A stretch of DNA of 64,000 nucleotides. It comes from Eudorina sp. 2006-703-Eu-15. Taxonomy: Eukaryota; Chlorophyta; Chlorophyceae; Chlamydomonadales; Volvocaceae. Of this stretch, positions 51,001-62,452 are shown piece after piece. Position numbers and translations under genes: made by a program. The stretch's first letter is position 1. The number at the start of each line of letters is the position of its first letter. Below the pieces are notes generated by a model, which was not told where the DNA came from, searched no databases, and was given only the letters and a program-made list of their open reading frames with translations. The stretch covers positions 558,001 to 622,000 of the forward strand of contig BDSI01000017.1 of assembly GCA_003117195.1 (NCBI GenBank). Direction: 5' to 3'.

Positions 51001-53956
51001 TTCTGGGACACCAGTGCGGTGCACCTGGGCCGGGACGCCCAGCTGCTGTCGGAGGCGGTGGCCAGGAAGGTGCGGTGGGGTGTGGGTGTGGGTGTGGGTT
51101 AAAGAGGACTGTGCCGCGAGTGTGTGTGTGGGGCGGGGGCTGCGTCCCGTTATTTTGGGTCATCCTGAACTGCAGATTTCCTAACCCCACCCGACCTGAC
51201 CCCGACCCTGCCTCAATCGACCTGCCCCGTCCCCATGGCCCCCACTCATCCTCACCAGCCTGCCTCTCCGCGCCCCACCCCGCCACAACCGACGGCTTAC
51301 CGCACCGCCGTCGCCACCCCACCCTCACCCTCGTCCATTCTCCATTTTCACCCTCCCCCGCACTCCCCCCTCCTCCCGCCGCCAGGCCCGCCGCCAGGAC
51401 CTCCGCATGGTGCAGCTGCTCAAGTCGGAGTTCCGCGCGCGCACCACTGACCCGCGGGTCGGTCCCTACTGGCGCTACTGGACCGAGGAGGTCCCCTTCC
51501 TGGACCCCTCGGCCATCGCGCCGGACGAGGTCGTGGAGGACGAGTTGGACGAGCTGGCGGCGCCGCTGTTCGACGGCGCCGCCACCGACGCCGACACGGT
51601 GCCTCGCCTGCAGCGCTTCCTGGCCTGGTGGGCCTTGCGCAGCGGGGGGCCCCCGGAGCCGCTCCCCGAGGGCATGTCGCCCTGGGCGGGGCTGCTGGCG
51701 GCGCGGTGCGTCGAGCTGCTAGGGGGCCCGCGGGCCACGACGGCGATGACGGCGCCGGCGGCGCCGCCGCCGGACGGTGACGATGATGAGGCAGACGCCG
51801 TTTGGGAAGCGTTGGTGCAGGGGAGCGAGCCGCCGCCGCAGCAGCAATTGGACGAGAGCTTGTTGGCAGTACGACGGAGTGGCGGCGGCCAGCTGCGCGT
51901 GGCGCCGCCGGCGGTGTGGGTGTCGGTGCTGCTGGCGAGTCAAGCGGGGGCGATGATGCTGGGCGCGGGCGGCATGGCGCGGCGGCGGCCGCTGCTGGCG
52001 GTGGCGCAGGCGGCGGCGACGTGGGATGCGCCGCCGCTGGCGGAGTGGGGCGAGGCGTTCCTGCGGGCCAGTCGCACCGTGTTCCTCGAGGGAGGGCGAG
52101 CGGGAGGAGGAGGAGGAGCGGACGACCGCGGTGGCGGGGGCGAAGGCGGCGATGGTACCGGAGCAGGTGCAGCGGAGGACGCGGGGGTGGATACTCCGGA
52201 TGAGTCTCGAGGAACGGCCGCATCAACTGCATCGGCGTCTCGGCAGACGGGGCGCGATGACGGCGAGGCGCCCTCGGGCAGCAGCGGCGGTGAGGGCAGT
52301 GGCGGCGGCGACGGCGGCTCCGCGGCCTCCGAGGGCCCCCTGGCGCTGGGGGAGCTGCTGCAGCTGCTCATGGTCACGCTGAACCTGGACCTGGCCCCCG
52401 GGCGGGGCTGGCTGGCGGCGGCGGAGGCGGCCAGTCTGCCGCTGCTGCTACGCGGCTGCCCGGCGGAGGTGGGGCACCCGGGTGTTGTGCGGGTTCAGAG
52501 GGGCCACAGCGGGTGCCGCCAGGCGCCAGCAGGGTACGCTGGGGAAGGACCCCCGGTAGCCGCCCGGCCGGCGCAGAAGCGGCATGTGCGGACCGGACGG
52601 TGTCAGGGCGACGTGCAGAGCCCTATCAAGGGCGGTAGAGGAGACGGAGGTGACCTGGACGGCCATGCGGGGGTCCCTTTCTCTGTTACTGGCCCCGGAG
52701 ACCCACACTCCCCGCAGCAAGGGACGTGGTAGGCGCTGCGATCGGCCCAGGCCCTCATTTGCGCGGGTCAGGGGCCCAGGCCTTCATAGCCTCCCTCGAG
52801 CTCGCCGCTCCCTCGGAGGGCTGCACGAGGCTGCATCACATCAGCCGGTTGGCCGCCCGCGTGAGGAACCCAGCCCGTCACCCGCGGCCCTGGACCTGGC
52901 CCCACCCCTCCCTTCCCTTTCCCTTTCCCTTCCCGCAACGCAGGAGGCCGTCGCCCTGGCCCTGGCGCTGCAGCGGCTGGGGCACCGCCCGGGGCGCGAG
53001 TGGGCCGCTGCGCTGCTGCAGGCGACGAGGGTGGAGCCCCCGCCCCCGCCCCGGGCCCCGCTGCCGGCGGTGAGCGTGGCGGCGCTGATGGTGTGCCTGG
53101 CCGACCTGCGGATCAGACCCCCGGACGCCTGGGTGGACAGCGCGCTTGCGGCGCTCTATCAACGGTGGGTTGGCGGCAGGGTGTTTGGGTCTCGGGGTGG
53201 GTTGCGGGGCGAAGGACAACACTCGCTGTCCTTCGTGTTGGCAGTGCGGGTGCAGGGGAGCTGGAGAAGGGGGTCTTGGGGGTCAAGTAGAAAAGAAAAA
53301 AGGTGGGGGTCTTGGGGGGATCGTTTCCTGAGAGGGGCACTGGCTCGAGGACCCGTGTCTGGCTTCCCCGGTGTCGTGTCCTGGGCGCTGGGCATGGGGA
53401 GGGCGACTCGGGATGACGAGCGGCGCTCGCGTTGCAACGCCGTGTCCGTTCGAAACGGCACACCCGCAGGGAGGGAGAGCTGCACGCGGAGCTGCGCGCG
53501 CGGCTGCTTGGTGCGCTGGCTTCCCTGGAGGTTCAGCCCTCGCCTGAGTGGCTGGCGCCTATGGTGGAAAGCTTTTGGAAGGGCCTGGACGAGCTGGAGG
53601 AAGGGGATATCGCGCCGTTGATTGATGGTCTGGCGGCCCTGAGCGCGCTCGGGGTGCCGGTCAAGCAGAGCCACCTGTCGGCGCTATTGTTGCTTTTATC
53701 GCGTCGCCTGGGGATGGAGGCAGGCTGCGGCACTGCCGTGCAGAATGGCGGGCCGGGAGCTGCGCGCGCAACGGTCGCGGCAGCAGACGTGGCACGCGTG
53801 CTAATTTGTTTGGCAGAAATGAGGCGTGCAACACCTAGCCGGGCAAACCGCAATACGTTAGATGCGATATTCACGGTGGTGGCGGAGCGATTGCCATTGT
53901 CGGGGCCTCTCACACCAAAACTGCTCGATAGCTGGGACAAGCTGATTCCTGTATAA
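45002..53956 (+). CDS. OPR-like helical-repeat protein, about 2,410 residues
   Basis: Exons 45002-45184, 45308-50105, 50600-51069, 51386-52468, 52944-53164 and 53470-53956 agree in phase (0, 1, 0, 0, 2). The start at 45002 is the ATG whose frame enters exon 2 correctly; the first 61 residues are Arg-rich and could be an organelle presequence. The protein is Ala/Leu-rich with recurrent units of about 38 residues of the type P-x-x-W plus two helices: LQPPAGWLDLVAAASVPLL, QPEDPWVDGVQLAAARAL, GHRPGREWAAALLQATRV, IRPPDAWVDSALAALYQ, VQPSPEWLAPMVESFW. This resembles octotricopeptide (OPR) repeats, which in green algae bind organelle RNAs and control splicing, stability or translation. Repeats are spread along the length and are separated by Gly/Gln/Pro-rich linkers. 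No RAP domain is seen. Two DLDLDL stretches come from GATCTG repeats (about 47570 and 50940). OPR assignment is by pattern only. Confidence 0.75.
51099..51120 (+). repeat. Short repeat family R3 in OPR-like gene intron
   Basis: TTAAAGAGGACTGTGCCGCG lies about 30 bases after the donor at 51070. It shares 17 of 20 bases with the copy at 21031 in a different gene. Confidence 0.7.
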
Positions 53957-54204
53957 GTAAAAATGTTATAACTACGGAGAGGTGTTGGCCCCTGAAAAAT
54001 CAAGTTCGGTGTCTTGTCGTGCTGGCCGTGCTGCCGACGTGCTGGCGATGCCGTGTTCACTCAATATCACGACGCAAGCCTCTCTGAAACTGGACAGAGA
54101 AATGAAATGATTTGTATGATATAATCCGGCAAGAGCTCGTCGTTTTGTTTCCATATCACGCGAAGACCTCTCTGGATGCCCTGACCGTAGCCTAGCCTCG
54201 AGCC
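53957..54204. promoter_or_regulatory. Short tandem intergenic region
   Basis: 248 AT-rich bases between the stop of the OPR-like gene and the start of the next plus-strand gene. No TGTAA was found, so the poly(A) site of the OPR-like gene may be non-canonical or lie inside the next gene. Confidence 0.4.
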
Positions 54205-57200
54205 ATGAGCTCAGAAGATCAAGACTTGGCACACAATTTAGTAGCTTTTAGCCTGCCGAGCCTGTCGCCACCTGATGGTCTGGCATCACTTCCTGCGAGC
54301 CTGCTGAGGGGTGGCTCGCAGCATGAGGGGGGGTCTCAGCAGGGCCTCAGCCAGTCGCAGTTCCTCTCCGACTCACAGTTTGATAATATGGGCGCGACTG
54401 TGGGCTTGCAGTTGCCGGCACCGCCTGACCTGGTTATTCCGCAGGGACCAACCCTGTCCAGTATTCAAACGGGCCCAGTAGCGCCCATACTGGGCCGCTT
54501 GCCACCAGGGGCTATGACCATGTTTCCAAGTCCCGGGTACATGTTGGAGCCTGCAACAGCTGCCATGTTGACTGCACCTTCCCGACATCCGTCGGTATGT
54601 AAGGCAGAGCATAAGAACAGCAAGGCGGCGCGTCGCGGACCGATGGATGAAATGCGCCAGCTTGTTCGGATATTGGTTAAGCTCATGCCAGATTCAAGCC
54701 GGTTCTTGACGGTGCCTGATGAGGGCGGTGGTGGTAACCGCGTCAAGGAGGAGCACATTAAGGATTACCTGAACAAAGTCCTCGGACGCAGCCAGGATGC
54801 TCGCGAAGACGCACCGCCTTACCCTGACTGGGGCCTCGGCAACGGCTGGGCCGCTTACCTAAGTGGTAGGGTCGTGCTGTGCTTGCCGTGACTTGCCGTG
54901 ACCATGCAATTTTGCACGCCTCTCATCGCATGCGTGTTTGCAGAGCTCTTCTCATGGGCGCGGGGAACCCCCATTACGGCGGACCAAGCTTTGCGATGTG
55001 CGCGTCGCTTGCCAGGCCGCAGCTGGGAGACGTTGAACGAGGAGCTAGAGAAGCTGCGTGAGTACTGCGAATCGCCCCTCAAGGGGGCCCTCTCCCTGGT
55101 CTGGTAAATTTACTGAATAGGGACATCAGCATTCCAACCGCACATTCAAACTGGAGGGGCCAAGCTGGTGGTAGCCATCTTCATTGGGATGCCTATGCGT
55201 GCTATGGACAAGCAATGCAGACTTCTTGCGATGAGGACACAGCCGAACTCACCGGGTATGGGAATCCTTTGCGTCCGGCAGGTCTGTGCCCGTCGGTCTG
55301 GCCGCTGCCATTACGCAAGGATGCTGTACGGGAAGTTCAGAAAAAGTACGAGGAGACGGGACAGCTGCCGACGACCATCACCAGACCTCCGGCCACGGCG
55401 ATGCAGCTTGCCGCGGCGGTGGCGCCGCAGCTGATGCTCATCGACCCAGCGGTGGCAGCTGGGGCGGTGGCAGCTGGGGCGGTGGCGGCTGGGGCCATGG
55501 TGCCTGGGGCTGCAGACCTCATGGCTCAGCTGAGTGGCAAGGAACCGCAGGCTGGGACGAAGCGGCCTCTGGGCAACGAGGCCGCGGTTCTGCAGGCAAG
55601 AGGGCCTTGCGATATGCAGTCTTCGTTTCTGGCACTGCCTGCGCTGTCCATAGCCCCAAATACTCATGGCTTACATGGTATCTTGCCGTTGCATACCCGC
55701 AGCTTCGGCTTTAGCACAACAACGCGAGCCTCATTGATTCACCCGGCTTATTTTTGTCGCTCGCGACTCGCTAAGCTTTACGCACGCACCGGACATTGTG
55801 CGACGAGGCACATTGCTGCTTGATAAGCCTCGCGGGGACTGCTGTGACTGGACGTGACGCTTCAGTTGCCTAACCTCATACCAACGAGCGCTCCGTGCCG
55901 CGTCCCCGCCATGTGATTCGCGTCCCTTCAGCAACCGACACAGCAGGCTATCCACGTCTCTGGCGCTCAGGGAGCTCAGGCACTCTATGCACAGATCACC
56001 GCAGCCTTCCCTCAACACGCGGCGCCGGCGCTGTCAGCCGCAGCAGCATGGGGGCAGCAACAGCAGCAGCAACAGCCAGTAGCGAAGCGCCGCCGAAAGC
56101 CAGGGTCGAGCAACGACCCATACAACCTGGCGGACAAGTGCGAGCTGGAACTGTGGCATCTGGCACTTCGGGTAATTCAGGAGGCGGAGTCCAGGCGGGG
56201 CACCACGCCGGCGAACAAGCTGGGCGACCTGCAAATCACGCACGACCTGGTGCGGCGAACGGTGGAGAGCTTCACGCCCATGGCGGCGGGCAGCCTCGGG
56301 GCACCCTTGAGTGCGGGCGGGTCGCTGGCAGGCGCTGCGGCCAGCTTTCCGGCGCCACACCCGACTCCGCCGGCGCCAGCAGGGCAGACGCCAGCAAACG
56401 TTACCGCGGCCCCGGGGACCTCGGCGGCAGGGGGTTCCGCGGGGCCCACAGCTGCGGCTGGAATGGATGCGGCGGCACAGATGAAGGCGAGGCTGATGGT
56501 CATGCCAGCTCAGGGCGGGCTAACGGCCGCTGCGGCGGCGATGGCGGCGGCACAGAGCAGCCAGTTGATGCAGGTGCTGCCTCCCGGCCTTGCCAGTCAG
56601 CTGGGTGCGGCGGGTTGGGGAAAGCCGGCAGCGCCTCAACAGTCCACAGCAGGTAGGCTTGCGCGAAAAACTATGAACGTCGCCTTACTGGGATCGGAGG
56701 GACTGGGCCATCGGAGGCAGGGAAGTTTGGAGGCCCTGACCGGCAGGGTCAGCCAGAACGTTAACGGAAATCAACGTCACTGATGTCCAAATCATGTCCC
56801 CATGCTACCGAAAGCACCTGCATCAGCAGTTTCACAGATGTCAGGACTGTGCACTTGTGCTTCTTGGGTTTTGGGCTCATCTGAAAGTACATCGATTTCT
56901 GGCGCGGATGGGCGTGCATTCTGTGGTCGGCCGTCTACACATAAACCATGCAAAGCATATGGCGAACCAATGCCCGGCACCAGGCAGGTGAGCTGGCTGC
57001 CTGATGCTCCCCTACCCGAGCCACCGCGGCCGCGGAGCTTCCCAGTGACATGGCTCAACACCGGGGCCGCGGTGCATTTACACCAGGCATTGCTGCAGGT
57101 TACTTCTTGAAGGCTGCCGTACATTATCAGGCCAAAAATGATATTGTTTTGTGTGCGAGTGTTACATGGAGGTGCATAACCTCATATCTGTACAACTACC

Positions 57201-58369
57201 CATACGAGCCGCAGGCCCAAGGGCACGCAAAGAACGCCTAGTAGCACGCGCAGGACGCTGCGCAAGCAGGGAAACGGAGACTACTACTGTCCAAAGGGAA
57301 CGACTGAGTTGCGATGGGCTGACGTGCGCTCCAATAGCCTTGCTAACGGTGCCGGGTCCCAGGCCATGCCTTGCAGCATGGTAGTGAAATGGGGAAAGCC
57401 CTCCGCGCGAATAATGTCGTACGCAGGGCATTTTAGCAAAACATGCTTTTCATCTTCGACCTGACCCTCGACACCACAGCAACGACAGACCCGCTGTTGC
57501 CCAGGGACACGGTGTCGGTCCCTACGCCCTCGGTTGGCCTCCAAACAATCAATTTCATCCCAATCGTTCGGCAAAGCGCTCCATACGTCGTATTCCAACG
57601 ACGAGAACCCGCAACACTAAGGGTATCAACTAACTCGGCACGCGAAACCGTGTATGCAACTGAGCCTCGCTGCGTCGACATGAATCCAAAACCATTTACT
57701 TGCTTCAGGATGTAGTAATGAACGGGACGATGCGCCAGCTCCTCAAACAGAAACCCGTGGGCCGGTCGGGTGGCACCCACGATTTGACGCATGTACACGA
57801 TTTGCAACTGGACCGCGTCATCCAGCAGGCCCGCGTGCCTTCGTCTCTAAACAACTGCCGACTAACGGGATTTACAACGCATGTCATCGCGTCATTTGAT
57901 GGGAGTGATTTTTCTCAATGTCATTAGGCGGCCGCGGAGCGAGGGCGATGTTGCAGCTGACGCCTTGGTGCAGGTAGTGGGTCCGGTCTGGGCGGTGCAC
58001 GCCTCGGCGAGAGGGATTGCGGAAGCGCTCGTTAAGTTCCTGGTGGCTGACGCCTGACGTGCTTTCGCAGGTGCCTCGAATGCTCCTTCCCAAGCGCATC
58101 TGGGAGCGGCAGCACCGCTGTCCAGCGGCTCGGCACAGGTGCAGGCCGCAGGGTCGCTGACCACCGTTCAGTTGCCCGCCGGTTCACATCACACCCTGGG
58201 CCAGGCGGTGCAGGGACCTGCTGCTGGGACGTCGCAGCCGTCCGCAAGTTTGCAACAACAGCAGCAGCAGTCGCAGTTGGCGCAACCCAGCCAGCAGGCA
58301 CAGGCGCAACAGCAGCAAGTGCCACAGCCGCAGTCGCAGCAACCACAGCAGCAACAACAGCAGCAGCAA

Positions 58370-58401
<32 letters not shown>

Positions 58402-60430
58402 ACAACAGCAGCAACAACAACAGCAACAACAGCAGCAGCAGCCTGCACCGCCTCCGCCATCACAGCAGCAGCAGCAGCAGCCGGCCGGGAACCCACCACC
58501 GGCACCTGCTGCCTCAGCACCAGCTTGCGGAGGCGCTGGCGTGAATATTGTGAAACCTTCCGTGATATCGGACACGGGTCTGAAGGTGCAGTCGACCAAG
58601 GAGGTCGCGAAGGACACATCCGGTAAGCCAGGTGAGTCACGGGGCTTGCCTTTTCAACGGGCACGTTTGTTCGACCTCGAAACACCTAATCCATGAATCG
58701 CACAAGTTCCCTTTGAGCGTGCTGAAAAAGATAATATGCTGTGCGCTGGAAATCCTGATACCGCGGCTGTGCAGGTGACGTCCGGCTCGGGAGTAGCGCG
58801 GGTGCATTCCAAAGATATGACAACCAGAAGATGTCTGACAAGTACGACAGTCAGAAGTACGAGGGGAAAAGCGGCCTTGAGGCGCTGGCGGCGGCAGCAG
58901 CAGAATTCGGGGACAGGTGCGGGGGTGAAACGGACGAGCAGGACGGCAAGCGAGGCGTCAACTCACCCGCTGCGACAGCCTCAACCCCGCCGGTGCACAC
59001 GTCAGGGCAGCAGGGTCCCCACCAGAATGCTCGACCTTCGGGCGACAACGGTGCGCCGGCACGGACCGGCAGTGGGCCGCACTCACCACGGCACTACGGC
59101 GAGCAGCGAAAAGCCGAGGTACGGCATGCCTTTGGGCTGCCGAAGGGGTTAGGTGTCGGCAGGTAGTCCAAGACTGGAAGGCTTGGTGCGGAATGTGGGG
59201 TATGCGGTGAGGGTAGCGGTGGGGTTGTACATTTCGACTGGACGACTGACACGAGGGCTGGTCATGGTGGCGGTCCCTGCATCCCGGTGGGTTGTCTGTG
59301 CCGTAATCCGTTGCCGTGGTAGCAGACCTTGCACCTATTAAGTATGCCCGGCTTCCTTGCGCGCGTGCAGAGCAAGGTGCGCGCAACATTTGCGACCCTG
59401 GAGGAGGTGGATGAGACGGAGACCCGGGCGCACCCCCCACCATCGGCAATGCCCGCCGAGTCAACAGGTACGTGCGAGCAGTTCCTGATGCCAACTGCGG
59501 ACGCTTGCGTGCTGTGCGTGTGTCGTCGTGGCGTACGTATTAGTCCTTCGTGGCTTTGTTTCCGTCCCGTATGATGATACGCAGCCTGGGGGCGATGTTG
59601 TTTGTCATCGGCAATACAGTATCCCCGCTGCATTCACGGCGCATGCCCTGACCCGCTGTTTGGATCCGTGCCGTGCAGAGGTCGATGGCCCCCAGCCCGC
59701 GAGCAGTATTATGATGCCCCGGAGTGCGAAGGAGCTGCGGACGCGAGTGCACCTTCAGATGGACCAGGCGGCTCAGGACGTGGAGGAGGGACCTACACAA
59801 CACCACCAGGACCACCGACAGCAGCAACAGCAGCCGCAGCAACAACAGCAGCAGCAACAGCCGTCACAAGTGCAGATCCCGCCGCAGTCGCAGCAGCCGC
59901 AGCAGCCATCGCCGCCGCAGCAGCAACTGCAATCGCAACAACAGCAGCAGCAGAGTCAAAGTCCGCAGCAGCACACGCAGCAGCAACATCAGCAGCAGCA
60001 GCAACAACAACAACAACAAACCTCGGCCCCATCCGCGCCTGCAGCGTCTAGCGGGCAGGCGGGCACAGAGTCGGCATCTCCCGCGCCTCTTGCCTTAGCT
60101 TTGCCACACGCCATCGCCGCCGCGCAACCTGGTGCTGGAGCCGCGAGCCAGCAGACGGTCATATACCATTTGCTGCAGCCGATGGACGGCCTGGCCACCC
60201 TGGCGCATCGCGGCATCCTGCCGATGCCGTACTCGACGCAGCTGGGGCTGGGCCAGGGTATCATTAACCCAGGCCACCCGTACCTGGTGGTGACCGGCCA
60301 AGTGCCTCAGCAGTACGTGCTGGCAACGCCTGCAGGCGCGACGCTTGGCGCGGGTGTCTCGATTGGCATTCCCTCGCCGACAGTCGTGCAGCCGCAAGTT
60401 CTGCAGACCCAGGTTGTGCAGCATCAGTGA
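54205..60430 (+). CDS. Gln-rich nuclear-type protein, unrecognised family
   Basis: Eight exons, 54205-54865, 54944-55057, 55282-55595, 55932-56652, 58071-58631, 58775-59118, 59326-59467 and 59679-60430, agree in phase and give about 1,202 residues. Intron 3 appears to be GC-AG (CAG/GCAAGA to TTCAG/CAA). Conserved-looking segments are PMDEMRQLVRILVKLMPDSS, IKDYLNKVLGRSQDA, WAAYLSELFSWARGTPIT, LPGRSWETLNEELEKL, DAVREVQKKYEETGQLP, and after the NLS-like AKRRRKPG, a helix CELELWHLALRVIQEAE. The second half has two long poly-Gln blocks (about 58340-58440 and 59815-60020), and the C-terminus is hydrophobic and Gln-rich (YLVVTGQVPQQYVLATP). This layout suggests a transcription or chromatin co-regulator, an inference from composition only. 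No DNA-binding domain is recognised. The exon 5 donor could also be 58623. Confidence 0.7.
57284..57887 (-). mobile_element. Degraded non-LTR retrotransposon (LINE) 3' fragment
   Basis: In intron 4 (56653-58070) of the Gln-rich gene, the minus strand encodes two frames typical of the end of a LINE reverse-transcriptase protein. The first reads RQIVGATRPAHGFLFEELAH and continues PVHYYILKQV. The second, in another frame, ends with a zf-RVT-like CRCCGVEGQVEDEKHVLLKC. The frames are offset, there is no catalytic RT core, and flanks are not resolved, so this is a dead antisense fragment. Confidence 0.65.
58340..58443 (+). repeat. CAG/CAA repeat coding poly-Gln
   Basis: Mixed CAG/CAA codons encode about 30 consecutive Gln in exon 5 of the Gln-rich gene. 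The interruptions by CAA suggest a stable tract. Confidence 0.95.
59815..60020 (+). repeat. Second Gln-rich coding repeat block
   Basis: CAG/CAA-rich codons in exon 8 encode Gln runs broken by Pro, Ser and His. Confidence 0.9.
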
Positions 60431-62452
60431 AGCCGCACGGGCTTGTCAGGGGGTGTGTGGGTGTTGGGCATTTTGTCCGGGTGTCGGTCGGCCGGCTGAC
60501 ACCCGCTGTGGTCGCCCCGAATTAGGGGAGCGTAGGACATCTTGACGAAGTGCCTGTCCGCGGTTCACCGCTGTGGTTGACCCGTCTTGAGGGACGCTGA
60601 CGCTGGCTGCTTGAGGACCCCCCAGGCGCGACTGTCATGTTGATCAGGGTGCTGGTGGTGCTGGGGTGGCATACTTATGACTGACGGAATGTTTGTCGAA
60701 CCGCCTTGACGTAGCGCAGCTTTGGCCCTGTTTGGGCTACCTGTGGAGGCGATGGGGGCGCACTGACGCTGAGCTGCGATGATAGTGACGTTGCTTCCTT
60801 CAACCGAGCGGCGGCGTGCATCTATGTTGGGTCGTGCCCGTTTGGTAATTGTTGAAGGATGTGTTGCGTCGAGCCTGAGCTACCTCTGCCCGGGGAACCG
60901 GCGCCGTGTGAGGGCCTGCCGTGTTGGCGTGCTTGCGACATACATATCAACAGATCAACCGCTTTGAAGCTGCATACCTAACTCATACTGGGGCTCCGTG
61001 AACTGAGCGTTGGTCGTTGCCCGTGTCCATGTCATGTGGCCGCACGCTTGAAAGAAGCTTGCCGCTGCTGCTAGTCTTTGGATCCGCCATTATTACCGAG
61101 CTGCACAGTTATGACCTTAACCGGAGTATACTTCACTCATTTTGTGTGTTGTACTCATGGAGCGTGTCTCCACGAAAGCGCTCGGCCCGGGCTCAAACTG
61201 ACTGCTTTACAGAGTTGTGTGTGGGGGGTGTCCGCACTCGCACGAAACCCCAGAAGGACCGGGTCTGACACCCGCTCCTTCTGTGGGTCTGACATCAAAA
61301 GCACTTCCGACGGGCTTGAACAAAATTTGTGGACGTACCGTGAACTATCATTGGCGCGTGGGCGCTTGCCTTAATGTCGCAGGTTTGCGGTGTGTTCTGA
61401 GGCGATGTGGGGATTGGCGAAGGCACCGCGCGTTCCGGGCTTCGTTGTGGCGCAAGGTGTCTGAAATGCTGATGCGCTGCGACGGTTGCCTCCGACGCCA
61501 TTCACGAGCACGTTGTGCTCGATTGGAGTCGAACAAATCGACAGGTGCCGTTGATAGCGCGATTCTGTGAGAGGTTGCGCGTCATTGTCTACTAGCGATG
61601 TCCTTCTTTGCTCAGTAGTGTTATGCATGTCCTGTACTCGTGTCCCTCCTTCCCCTGCACGAGTGGTGCCTGGGCTTCCAGTTGTAAATACTTGTCAGGG
61701 CGTCGGTTCACGTGCAGTGCACAAGCACTTGTAGTAGAGCGCATACGAGATGCAGCGTGGGTTTGGCGGTCACATCCATGAGACCTCGCCAGTGAACACA
61801 AACACTAAGGTACTCGCCACTACCATCCGTCCTCCACACGCCACGAGTGAGCAGCGTCCTAACTTGTGGTCTCGCAGCTGTGTTCTACATGCCCCAAGAT
61901 ATGTGATCACACGCACTCGTTGACGAAGGCCCTGGGGCATCCGTGCAGAAGGGAAGACGAGTGCGAGCACTGAACTGCTGCCTCAGCACGGGTGCTTGTC
62001 AGTACGCGCCGCCACCCCATTGCCTTCGTAATCAAGGGTGCAAGGCTACCCGTACTTCCCGAAGATGAAGTCATTCGCTCGCTTGCGCAACCACAAAGAG
62101 GCTGATACCTGGGACTGCCGTACCGTGGAATACGCAATCATGTGAGCAGATCCACACAAACATGTTCACAGTGCCCATACGGTGGTCCGTAGCCCTTGCC
62201 AACCAGCAGCTGCTTGACGTACAGCTGCATCAACGGGGCGGCATTAAGCGCGCTCTGCTACATGTTGTCCCGACTTTATTCGCTCCATTTGAATAGACCA
62301 ACCCCTAGCCAGCAGAACCCCCTTGGATTGCTGTCCCAAGTTGCTTATCCAGCCGACTGCCCCTCAGGCAGCTGTAACAGTACCGGTGCCGTGCTCGTTG
62401 TCCCAACGTGCATCCGTGGCCCTTGGTCCCACAACGTTCCGCATCAAGCCAT
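60431..62452. other. Intergenic region after the Gln-rich gene
   Basis: This 2 kb stretch has lower GC and only short frames with no recognisable protein. It should contain the long 3' UTR of the Gln-rich gene, with the first plus-strand TGTAA at 61683-61687, and the 3' UTR of the chaperone gene read from the right. Confidence 0.55.
61683..61687 (+). terminator. Candidate TGTAA poly(A) signal, Gln-rich gene
   Basis: First plus-strand TGTAA after the stop at 60430. It would give a 3' UTR of about 1.25 kb, long but not unusual for volvocine algae. Confidence 0.45.
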
